Source of the DNA: Rhynchospora pubera
Taxonomy: Eukaryota > Streptophyta > Magnoliopsida > Poales > Cyperaceae
Direction of reading: 5' to 3'
Assembly: GCA_028095005.1 (NCBI GenBank)
Contig: CM051461.1
Coordinates: forward strand, 173,793,144 to 173,857,143
Length of the DNA stretch: 64,000 nt
The notes under the pieces are model-generated. The model ran no database searches. It was not told the origin of the DNA and saw only the letters and a program-made list of their open reading frames with translations. The position numbers and the translations under genes are program-made. Shown here in pieces: positions 50,362-61,057 of the stretch; the stretch's first letter is position 1; each line of letters begins with the position of its first letter.

Positions 50362-53300
50362 ATGGACCCGGTCCAGCGCCGCGGGGCACCTGGGGCCGTG
50401 CTGATCTGGCTTCTCCTCCTCTCCTCGGCGCTTCCGTGGCTGGCCATGGCTGGCGACACCGTCCAAGACGACGACACTGCGCCTAAGATTCCTGGATGCG
50501 CGAATAATTTTGTCCTGGTTAGTATCTCCAGCTTAGAAGTCTGGGAATTTTTGTTTGTTTATTTTTGATGTGGGGAGAATCATTGGCTTTGTAAAATGGG
50601 TAGTCTTATTTTATGTCCTTTTTTAGGTGCTCTTGCCTTTACTTAATTTAGGGGTTTTGCTTTCTCAGTGGTTTCATTTTGGAACATATGAGCTGCTGGA
50701 CAGTGATTGAATTACTTTGAACAAGGCATTATTGGTTTTTGGTGTGTTTCTGTTGGTTAATTTGAACAGGTGAAAGTGCAAACCTGGGTAGATGGACATG
50801 AGGATGCTGAATTTGTCGGGGTCGGTGCTCGATTCGGTGTGCCCATTGAGTCGAAAGAGAAACGTGCTAATCGAACCAAGCTTTCTTTGGCAGACCCTGC
50901 TGACTGCTGCACCCCGCCATCAAAGGTTCGTGTCCTCCCTTTCCGCTCGCTTTGCATCCCTCCAATCCTCCTTGCTCTACACAAGCCCGTGCGTGCGTGC
51001 GACACACACACGCAGAGGAAAATAGAAAGTCCAAGTTAGTTAACACAGTACACAGACATGTGTGTACATAAGGCTCTAATCTAATGGAGCATCAGACCAG
51101 GAGGCTTGTACTGGTGCCGGTTTCTAATTGTGTTCCATTCCTGTTGCCTGCTGATTATATTTCAGATCAGCTCTTTATCATCTAGAGCTTTATTTGATTT
51201 TGGCATTTGATGCTATTGGATTTGGATCAAAATACTGTATATGAACATCAAAATCAACTTTGACTGGTACTTACCAAGCTAATAATAGAGATAGTAATAG
51301 AACAAAAAAAATTTATTTTGTTCCTTGGTAATTTTATATATGAAACCGAATTAAGTGGCTCAAGTGTATGACCTCCTAATCAATACAACTCAATACTAAT
51401 GAATGTCATGTCTAGTGGTTAGCATCTAGGATTATAGTCCTTTTAGACAGCTTCTAAGGGCCGTTTAAACTGATAGGTAGCAGGTGATGTCCTACTTGTG
51501 CACCGAGGGTCATGCAAGTTCACTGAAAAGGCTAGAGCAGCTGAAGCATCTGGGGCTTCTGCCATTCTTATTGTTAACCACCGAAAAGGTATAACTCTTT
51601 AACCTCAACTAATGATATAATGTTAGACCTCCACATTGAATTTAGATGAATCTTGCATCTATCCACTCATGCAATTGGCGATATTTAATGCTTGGATGTG
51701 GTTGGATTTTGCCACCTTTTGGACCTGACTGGGTTGGTTGGGAATTTGTGTTGTTTCTTTATTTGGATTTACTAGAATTTGATTGATTATTTTACTATTG
51801 ATTCTGGAAAATATAGTTAGTGAGAACTTGATGGAGATGGTGTTTTTGATCCAGATTTTAGCACATAAGAAAGATAGTAACATTTATATATGTAGTGTGT
51901 CTGTGTGTGTGTATAATAAAAAATTATCTGCATGCCTGCATCATCACATTGTGTCAGATCAACTCTAAGCGTGACCTGTCTTTTTTTTTTTTTTTGAAAC
52001 TCTTTAACTGGCAAAATATTTTAGGTCACGGTCGAGGTCTAGGTTTCTACTATTACTATTATTATTAGAGGTATTATTATTAGTATGGCTAGTCTTACTA
52101 TTAGTATTTTTATGTTTTGTATTTTTTTTTTTTTTTTTTTTGTTCTGGGATGTGTTCTCTTGTTGGGTTTCTTTCTAGCCTACCCCAACTTGTTTGGGAC
52201 AAAAGGCTTAGTTGTTGTTTAACTGGCAAAATATTGGGACTGGACATTACCAAATGATGTTGACACTGTTCAGGTTCTCTTTTTATGCGTGCATGCGCCC
52301 GTGAGTGTGCGTGTGTGTGCTGTGAGAAAGAGAGAGAGAGAGTATGAAACTGAAACTGGATTTTGTGATATTTCCCTGTATATTATATACAGCGATGGTA
52401 TGACTACTGAACCATAAAGTGATGGTTATACAGTGATCGTTCTGCACATTTTATGTAGTTTTTACTAGCAGTTCTTGAATATTGACTTTTGTAGTGTTTT
52501 CAATGGACATATTTACACAGAACTTTACAAGATGGTCTGCGACCAAAACGAAACAGACCTGAACATAAATATAGCTGCAGTTATGCTGCCGAAAGATGCT
52601 GGTATCAGTTTAGAGGAACTACTTAAGGAAGGCCACTCAGGTTCTAGTTAACAGCCCACTTTTTTTCACATTTCTGTCTATGTAGTATAGCAAAGTCATT
52701 GAGCCTTTTGAATACAAATTTGTCCTCCAAGTCAGGTTATAGTTGCTTGCCTTGTAAAATTACAATCCTCCATTATTTTCTTTTTATTGTAATTCACAAG
52801 AAAAATGTTGTGTGAAATGAAACCAAATGGGAGAGAGAGAGGGAGAACAGGTCAGGGGATGCAGAGAGGGCCTGGAAACAGAAGGGTAGGAACATATTGT
52901 CTTGACTCTGTGGTCAGAACGGTAAGAACAGTGATTTTATACATTATGTGGACTGCCTTCTGCCATGACTACCATTCCCAGTCAAGAAATTTCAGACCTT
53001 AATAATCTTTATTGAACTCTTACTGGTTTATATGAAATAACAATCTTGTTTAGATGACATTGTTTTCACGCTTCCTGAGAGATCAAGAGAGAACTTCCTA
53101 GTATTTATCTTAAACAAAAAATTGAGAACATTTTTAGTTCAAGCAACCTGATGTATGGAAGAAAATGAGAACACTTTTAGTTCAAGCAACCTGATGTATA
53201 CTTTATTGCAGTATCCCTTCAGCTGTATTCTCCAGAACGCCCGGCAGTAGATACAGCTGAGGTGTTTCTTTGGCTGATGGCTGTGGGCACCATTCTGTGT

Positions 53301-56030
53301 GCATCCTATTGGTCGGCTTGTAGCGCTAGAGAGGCTTCCATTGAGCATGAGAAGTTACTCAAGGTTCGTACAGTAGTTTGATGGCTTTCCATTCTTTCTC
53401 TTTAAAGAGAGTTTTCCTTTATTCCTTGTAATTTGTTTATTTCTGACATGGTAATTGCTTGTTTTTTCTTTGTTTTTGAAAGGACGGCCATGAAGCTGCT
53501 CTTGTTAATGCGCAAGCAACTGGTGGGAGTGGTGTTGTTGATATAAATACGCTATCTGCTATATTATTTGTTGTAGCAGCATCTTTTTTCCTGATTCTCC
53601 TTTATAAGCTAATGTCCTATTGGTTCGTCGAACTTTTGGTCGTGTTATTTTGCATAGGTGGAGTCGAGGTTCTTTTCTCTCTCTATTTTGATTTTCCTTT
53701 CATATTTTTGTTTCCTGCACCTTGTGTCATTCTTTTTTATGCTATGTAGTTCCTTTATTGCTATTTAAACATGGTATTTCATGTTTTTTTTCACATCTAT
53801 CACTTCTACATTTAAATTAATATTTCCCATCTATTACTTCTATTATTTGAAATGTTCGTATTTTTCTTAATAAACCTTACCTTCTACTGCAGGGCTTACA
53901 AACTTGTTTGGTGGCTTTATTATCATTGTATGTTTAACCAAGATCCCTTTTTCTCCTTAACTAATTATCAAAATTAATATAGCATCTGTGAGCCTACCGC
54001 TTTATTCAATTTCATGTCCTTTCTTTCCCTTTTCAGATGGTTTAAGCGTGCCGGAGAATCTTTTGTAAAGGTTCCCTTCTTCGGAGCTGTTTCTTACCTA
54101 ACATTGGCCGTCTCACCGTTTTGCATTGTTTTTGCTGTTCTATGGGCAATCTATCGCCGTCTCTCCTTTGCTTGGATTGGTCAAGATATCCTGGTAAACA
54201 TGCCATGTTAGCCCTTGTGTCAAAATTATTTTCTAGCAAAACATCCGAAGAGCAATTGTATTAGCAAGAATAACTTCAATTAGATATCTAAGGTAATATC
54301 TACCAACCACAAAAAAACAAATTCTGGCAAATCTTGTGTATTCTGGTGTTTGTCATGATTGTTATCAACCATAATCGATACAGAAATTAATTGGACCTTG
54401 GTTAACTTGTAATAACCACAATACTTGACTGCAAGCGAACTTATGTGTGATTATAACTACGGTTCACAAATAAATTTATGCTTTGCAGGGTATTGCTTTA
54501 ATTATCACAGTTCTGCAAATTGTCAGAGTACCAAATCTCAAGGTAATATCAATTCTCATTCATGAAACTAAACTTGAATATCTTTCAATGTAATCCTTAA
54601 AACAAAGATTTTGTTTTTATTTTGTTTTTTTACAGGTTGGATCCGTGCTGTTAGGCTGTGCCTTTTTATATGACATCTTCTGGGTTTTTGTCTCCAAGTG
54701 GTGGTTTCATGAAAGTGTCATGATTGTGGTAAGTCTATAACTGGCATCGATGTTGCAATTTTCATAGAAAAGCACTTTCCAATGATATTACTTAAATAAT
54801 TTTTAATTTTAAAAAGGTAGCAAGAGGTGATAAGACAGACGAGGATGGAGTGCCAATGTTGCTAAAGATACCACGCATGTTCGACCCATGGGGTGGTTAC
54901 AGTATCATTGGTTTTGGTGACATCCTTCTTCCTGGCTTGTTAATTGCCTTTGCCTTAAGGTCATTGTTCTATTTTAAGTCTCCTTTGAGAATATTTACTT
55001 AGATATTATGTGAGTTGTTGTAGAATGTTGTGCTAAAATGGTAGGCAAAGTAAATAATTTTCCTGTTCTCTTGAATCTTGTGTTGTGCTATAATGGTGAA
55101 ATGAGAACAAACTAAATTAAAGTTATTTACCTATTGTTCCAATTTGGAGAAAGATCTTGGAAAAATGAAGTGTAATGCATTCATAAAAAAATTGTAGGTG
55201 TAGTAATTAGGAGTAATTTGGACCTCTAACCAAACAATTTACTTGAACAGTTTGTTTCACGAAAATGTACTTCAAGCCGCTGGACCCATTTTTTTCTATA
55301 TGCTGCTATTTTTCTGACATATTTTTGCTTCAGGGCACTGCTTAAAGAATCTAGTATACCAAACTGAATACTTAAATGGAAGATATAGCAGCAATAGTAC
55401 AAAGATAGTGACTTTTATAATTCATATAGAATTAATGGGCAGGGTCGAAATGGTCTAAAACTTGCTATTGCTTTTTCAGGTATGATTGGGCTGCCAAGAA
55501 AAATTTGCGTGGTGGTTATTTCCTGTGGTCAATGGTGGCTTATGGCTCTGGTAAGACGCATCATTTTCTTTCCTTTTTGATGCTTGCAAGAAAGCTATAT
55601 AGTTTTACAGTTGCATGCCTAAGAGTTTGGCAACTTGAAGTTAATTGAAAATAGAATTTTTATGTTCCGGAAAGTCAGACCAACTATTGGAAGCTAATAG
55701 CCTAATATTGCCGAGTGCTTTTATTTCAGGTCTACTCGTTACATATGTGGCCTTGAACCTTATGGATGGCCATGGACAACCAGCTCTTCTGTATATAGTC
55801 CCTTTCACATTAGGCAAGTTTTTTTCTCTATTAAAAAAAATGGGAAATAATGATTGCTTGTGTGTAAACAAAAAAACTGATTGTTTTTTTTTTTAATGAA
55901 CCCATCTACAGGTACCTTTTTAGCTTTAGGGCGAAGAAGGGGTGAACTGAAAAACCTTTGGACAAGAGGAGAGCCTCATAGGGTTTGCACTCATATGCAC
56001 TCTCACCCGCAAGCAACCACAACCGAGTAG
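50362..56030 (+). CDS. SPPL: Gene C: signal peptide peptidase-like intramembrane protease with PA domain
   Basis: Fourteen exons: 50362-50517, 50770-50925, 51477-51588, 52521-52640, 53212-53363, 53483-53668, 53893-53927, 54037-54193, 54489-54542, 54636-54728, 54817-54959, 55480-55550, 55730-55813, 55912-56030; 545 aa, normal for plant PA-domain SPPLs. Residues 1-30 are a signal peptide (hydrophobic core, likely cut after AMA). About 50-190 is a lumenal protease-associated domain (DVLLVHRGHCKFTEKA; ASGASAILIVN; YKMVCDQNETD). The rest is a nine-helix presenilin-type core with YD (388-389) in FLYDIFWVF, GFGD (439-442) in GFGDILLPG, and PAL (496-498). The family cleaves type II membrane proteins within the bilayer in endomembranes; the substrate here is unknown. 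Intron 13 starts with GC (AG|GCAAGT) at 55,814; using the nearby GT instead would shift frame and replace the conserved LGTFLALG. Confidence 0.93.
51410..51450 (+). other. tRNA-like A-box segment in intron 2 of gene C
   Basis: TGTCTAGTGGTTAGCATCTA (51,409-51,428) looks like the D-arm/A-box of a tRNA or a tRNA-derived SINE, but no B box or cloverleaf follows before the exon at 51,477. Probably a SINE head fragment or chance. Confidence 0.25.
52021..52217 (+). mobile_element. SINE with TTG tail in intron 3 of gene C
   Basis: Flanked by an 18-bp perfect duplication, TTTAACTGGCAAAATATT, at 52,003-52,020 and 52,218-52,235. The 3' end CCCCAACTTGTTTGGGAC...GGCTTAGTTGTTGTT matches the well-known 3' ends of plant Au/TS-type SINEs. 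The interior contains ATT and T-rich simple sequence, and the usual pol III promoter head is not visible, so the copy may be 5'-truncated or rearranged. Confidence 0.7.
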
Positions 56031-56127
56031 TCCGTAGACTTGTAACATGCTTTGCATATAGTAGTGATTGTAAAACTTAAATGCCGTGAGTTGTTTAAAG
56101 TGTACCGATGCGGTATCATCAATATGT

Positions 56128-56133
56128 AATAAA
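56128..56133 (+). promoter_or_regulatory. Candidate polyadenylation signal of gene C
   Basis: AATAAA about 98 bases after the TAG stop of gene C, in AT-rich 3' UTR-like sequence. Confidence 0.5.
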
Positions 56134-58427
56134 ATATAGTAGTGTTAGTTAGGCGGACTGTCTTTGATATGTGTTTGATTGTGGATTAACCTTTGTTAAT
56201 GTAATTTATTAGTTCCTTTTGGGTTCTAGATAGTATAACCTATGCATGTGAATTCTAAAGTTGTACCACGAGCTCTTAATCACGTGCTGCTAATTTTGTA
56301 TGAATGCTGCATTTACGACCTGAAGTATTGCTTTCTAACTTTTGAGCTGGAGGGGACCTCTGTCATTAACAAAGACAGGCTATTTTGGTTCCTTCTGTTT
56401 GGCTTTGGCTGAGAATTACATCGTTAAGAATTAGAAGTCGCATTTGACAGCGATATAAATATTCAATGTTTTCATCTAATGTTATGGGAGACGGAAATTG
56501 ATGTATGTAGATGAGACCAAAAAAAAAAAAAAAAAGAAGAAGAAAGAAATTTTAGTTACGCTGAAATTTGACTTAAATACTTAAATCGCAACCTTGAATA
56601 TCCAAGAACAATTTGGCTATCAGTTTAATGTTTCTTTTTTGGGTAAAAAAGAAAGAAAAAAAAGACAGGATGCTTCTTAATCTTCTTTGTTCCAACCCTT
56701 AGTATCCCCAGTAAATAACAGAAAAATAATATCACAGTACCAATTTCCAGTTGTAAGCATTATCCTCAAATCAATCATCTTATAATATTAGTTTCTTTAG
56801 GATAGCATTGCATGCTTTCGGGCTTATAAATTTGACTATCAGCTTACAGAGCCACAGAGGTCAATGACTCCGTCAGATCTTCCTCATGCATTTATTGAAT
56901 AACCACATAGAAAATTAAGAATATCATTTTTTTTTTTGAAAATATCGAAAAAGAGAAAGTGTGACTTTTATCGACTTTTTTCTTTTTGAGCCCAAAGAAG
57001 TGGACACTTAGTTTCGACGGGTAGATGTGTGAATTTATGATCACATGAAGGGGAAATAATACATAGTCAGGAAATAGAAGTAATATTATTTCAATCTCTT
57101 TATAAATATTAAAGACAGATATACAAATTTTACAATGTTGTAATTTGTAAACAATAATGTGTCACAGTGAATAAGATTTAGATACAACTCAAATAGATAT
57201 AACCAGCGTATCGATAAGGATTTACGACATACAAAGCAATATACTTTTGTTATTCAAGGAATGGGAGAACTTTCATTAATAGTTAACAATTAACATGAAT
57301 AATTGGGGATTACTATGAAATTCATTTTAACATTTTTGATAAATTGAGTTTAGTATGAAATCATGTTAAAAAAATGTTATTATTTTTCTGTCAACTTGCA
57401 AAAGTCATTACTTATAACAAACTAGATTTTATATCTCTTCGTCATAATATGTCATGGACCAATCATACTGCTAAAATGAAAAGTCTTTTAGAAATCTATG
57501 GCTTATATATCGTTGTACTTCGTTTACGTTACCAACCAAAAGTGTTAAAGTTTGTACACACTTTTTTTTTTTGCCCTTTCTAATTTTTGTACTGCTGATT
57601 CTACTAATAGATGAGATTAATCGGTAGTATTAAGTACTTAAGTTTTTCATAAATTTAATCCAAGTAGTTACCTAATGATACTCATATTAAAACTAAAAGT
57701 ATGTTTACTTCTCCCAATATGGAAAGCAGTGAGCTTATCAAGCTTTGAAATTGTGCATTTAATGTCCTAGATTGCGCTAAAGATGAAAGTTTCATTAAAT
57801 GTGCTTTAGAAATTTGAAGCTCGTCTACTTTAGCAAGCCAAAAATTTCTAAAGAAAAAAAGTCCTGCAAATCAAAGAGCAGCAGATAAACGTGCATATAA
57901 AATTAGCAAAAGTCAGCATATTACGTGGCAGTACAGCAGTGGACAGTTTGTTAACTGATGTTGACGTGACACGTGGCATTTAATAAATGATTTGGCGGTC
58001 AAGGTAGCTGTCCGAAATCTCCTTCGTTCGGTGGAAAATTTTTAGACCGTTTTCTTTTAAAAAAAAACTCACAATATCTTGTCTAATCTAATTCATTTTT
58101 GTATGGAACGAATAATTAGGATCATTAGCCTTCCTTGATTTCTAAGGCTGGCTGTGTGGGGTCCAGTGAGAATTCATGATATGTGGTATGCAACAAAAAG
58201 GAGGTTAGTCTAAATCGTAATTAAGGCATAGGGCCCACGAGGCACTTATCACTAAGTTTCCTAATCCTCTTTTTTTAAAAGGGTAAATGATGAGAAAGGT
58301 TTTCTCCTTTCTTTAAAAAATTATACAAATAAATACATAAAAGTTATATTTATTCTAATAATATGCAATTTTACTCTAATGGCGAGAGTTTTCACCTAGT
58401 AGTGGATTAAGAGAATCAAACAAGCAT

Positions 58428-58430
<3 letters not shown>
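56134..58430. other. Intergenic region downstream of gene C
   Basis: AT-rich, with an A-rich tract at 56,518-56,536. No gene or bounded element recognised. Confidence 0.45.

Positions 58431-58469
<39 letters not shown>
58431..58469. repeat. (AT)n microsatellite
   Basis: About 39 bp of pure AT directly abutting the hairpin element at 58,470; another (AT)n begins at its other end. Confidence 0.9.
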
Positions 58470-58472
<3 letters not shown>

Positions 58473-58841
58473 TAGCTACGGTGAGTCGCGACTCACGAAC
58501 CCTCCGGTGAGTTGCGACCAAAACTCCTAGATCTAGATCAAAATAACCGATCCAAACCGTCCAATATGATCTCCCAATTGAAATCTCCATGTAGACCTAA
58601 TTTTTCATTTTTCGAAATTTTTAAGTATTTTTTTTTAAATTTTAGAAAATCGTTAATCTAATTGGTTCTGAACCATTCAAAAACATCAGTTTTTAAAAAT
58701 CCGAAAAAAATACTTAAAAATTTCGAAAAAATAAAAAAATTTGGTTTGCACGGAGATTTCAATAGGGAGATCATATTGGACGGTTTGGATCGGTCATTTT
58801 GATTTAGATCTAGGAGTTTTGGTCGCGACTCACCGTAGCTA

Positions 58842-58843
<2 letters not shown>
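58470..58843. mobile_element. Hairpin MITE inserted in (AT)n (element B)
   Basis: The left arm GTTTAGCTACGGTGAGTCGC and right arm GCGACTCACCGTAGCTAAAC are inverted repeats. Pairing continues through CTCCTAGATCT and ACCGATCCAAACCGTCCAAT for about 100 bp, apart from a 26-bp extra piece in the left arm (GGTGAGTYGCGAC duplicated). The core TTTTAGAAAATC..TAATCTAATT is shared with the MITE in gene A intron 7. (AT)n lies on both sides. Confidence 0.85.

Positions 58844-58880
<37 letters not shown>
58844..58880. repeat. (TA)n microsatellite between two hairpin elements
   Basis: About 37 bp of TA separating the hairpins at 58,470 and 58,881. Confidence 0.9.
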
Positions 58881-58883
<3 letters not shown>

Positions 58884-59290
58884 ATATGCTATGGTGCATC
58901 GCGATGTATTGAGGCTTTTGTACATCGCGATCATTATCTGTCAACCGTTTTATAAATAGACAAATCTAATTAAACCAATCCAATCTATATATTGAAATCT
59001 CATCACAAACCAAATTTTATATTTTTTAAAATTTTTTTACTATTTTTTTCGATTTTTCTAAAACTTTCCTTTTTTGGAAACCAATTAATAATAAAGAAAT
59101 TCTAAAAATGGCAGGTTTTAAAAAAATCGAAAAAAATAGTAAAAAAATTCCAAAAAATATAAAATTTGGTTTGTAATGAGATTTCAATATATAGATTGCA
59201 TTTGTTTTATTAGATTTTCAATTTGTAAAATTATCGACAAATATGATCGCGATGTACAAAAGCCTTAATACATCGCGATGCACCATAGCA

Positions 59291-59294
<4 letters not shown>
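58881..59294. mobile_element. Second hairpin MITE beside (AT)n (element C)
   Basis: The left arm starts GGGATATGCTATGGTGCATC and the right arm ends GATGCACCATAGCATTTC. Arms of about 150 bp pair well (CGCGATGTATTRAGGCTTTTG; ATATTGAAATCTCATYACAA). It ends against a (CT)n(TA)n tract (59,293-59,340). Confidence 0.85.

Positions 59295-59340
<46 letters not shown>
59293..59340. repeat. (CT)n(TA)n compound microsatellite
   Basis: About 20 bp of CT followed by about 27 bp of TA at the right edge of the hairpin element. Confidence 0.9.
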
Positions 59341-59343
<3 letters not shown>

Positions 59344-59419
59344 TATTAGATAGTTATCTAAAAAACATTATCATGCATTCGATTAAATTCTTAATAGACA
59401 AAATAATTAAAGGAACTAG

Positions 59420-59567
59420 GGCCCGTTTGGATGGGGATAGGAATTTGGGGAATTTGCAATTTCTATGAATAAATTTATTGGGAAGTGTATAACTTTTGGA
59501 TTATTTATAATAAATTTGATATATAAAATTTCCGGAATTTACAATTCCGGCCTATCCAAACGGGGCC
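59420..59567. mobile_element. MITE, GGCCCGTTTGGAT variant, 148 bp
   Basis: Inverted termini GGCCCGTTTGGATG / ATCCAAACGGGGCC, flanked by TAG on both sides (59,417-59,419; 59,568-59,570). Core AATAAATTTATTGGGAAGTG. Confidence 0.85.
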
Positions 59568-59612
59568 TAGGAGCACAAGTCTAGAGTACTTGCTCATGTA
59601 TAAATCTGTCCC

Positions 59613-59748
59613 TTTTTTTTAAATTAAAAAAAAGATGGGATCAAATTCTTCGACCTATTTCAAAATTAAATATCACAAAGATCTCCAATCAAATTTTGAA
59701 CCTGCGAGGCAGCGACCTTACGACTAGATCAAGAGCTCATTCTCTGTT
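59613..59748 (-). mobile_element. tRNA-derived SINE copy, minus strand
   Basis: On the minus strand: GAGCTCTTGATCTAGTCGTA (A-box-like), then GCAGGTTCAAAATTTG (B-box-like) 30 bp later, a body with CTTTGTGATATTTAATTTTG, and a T/A-rich 3' end. This spacing fits a pol III promoter. The body and tail match the copy at 47,711-47,840. Confidence 0.65.
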
Positions 59749-61057
59749 TGTATCCATCAAATAAAAAGATTATGATATGAGAAGTGTTGTCACGAATTCC
59801 ATCATCTAATTTTGATATCGCCCAACTGCATACCTCTTTATTTCGTTTTTGTTACAGTCCTATTTGGTGTTGCGACTTCGGTCAATTTATTTACATTATA
59901 TTTTTTTCAGTTTACTTTAAATTAGTCAATTTTATATAATTTGATAAAATCGTTTATCATTTCTGAGAATTAGTATTGACTGGTATTGATTACGTATAGT
60001 TACTAAGTCGGAAATAATTAATAAATGTCAGTTACGAAAGTTAAAAAAATTATATATAAAAAAACACCTTCGTGTAGAAATACCAAATGCCTTGGAGTGC
60101 GGACATTTATATTTGTGTTATTGTCCCATGGCTTAAATATTGCACGAAGAAATCTGTATCGTGTAATTTATTTAATACCGTAAATTGCAACAATATATTA
60201 ACACGCTCTAAAATCCAATGTTGTAATTGTTATTGACTTATTATTGTAATCAACAGCAAAATGATCGTGCTTACATTACGAAAAAATAAAAAGAAAGGAA
60301 GGCGATCTTTAGAAAATGATCGTGTTCCCGTTACGATAAAGTTAAAAGAAAGGAAGGATGTCTTTGCAACTTTTGTCGTACCTTCTAGTTAAAACAACAA
60401 CTAGGCAGCAGTGAACTTACTTTTTCTTTTTCAATATATTACTATCTCGATGGCAGAGAACTTTATTGGTTCTCTTTGTAGACACGTAAGTGCGATATAC
60501 CCGAGTCCCGAGAGAATCTAAAGGATTCTACTTTGAATAATTTAATTTATTTCCTCAGCATTTTAAAAATATATTATACAAAATTTTAGGATTATTGTTT
60601 CTTCATTTTTTTTGAGAAAAAGGATTATAATTTCTAAATTAAACATGTCTATGCATTTTAGTGAAGTACATCAAACAAAATCGCACTTTCACAAAAAAAA
60701 AGCCATTGATCTAGCGATTAATAACAACTGATCTCATCTCACCTTCTTATAAACGCACGGATTTTTAAAAAGTGTTAACACACTAGATCTAGCAGATAAA
60801 CGCGTGTTTGCATATCAATCGATTTGATCTATAGTTAGATATCAATCGCCAAATAAAACAATAATATATTTTGGTTTTCCATCTAATAAAGAAACAAATT
60901 AAATAACATATCTATTTGCATCGATTAAGCAACATATTTTTATTACCTAACATTAATTTTATTTCTTCATTTGTCCACATATGAGAGCATCTATATATGT
61001 TAGTTTTGATTAAAGATCGTTTGTTCAAAATCTAGCTAAAGATGAGCGTTTAAATAT
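59749..61057. other. AT-rich intergenic region
   Basis: No gene. A two-copy 58-bp duplication (AATGATCGTGYT...AAAGAAAGGAAGG) lies at about 60,258-60,373. Confidence 0.45.

Noticed and set aside
51405..51476. tRNA gene in gene C intron 2
   Set aside because: Only an A-box-like stretch is present; no cloverleaf or T-arm before exon 3.
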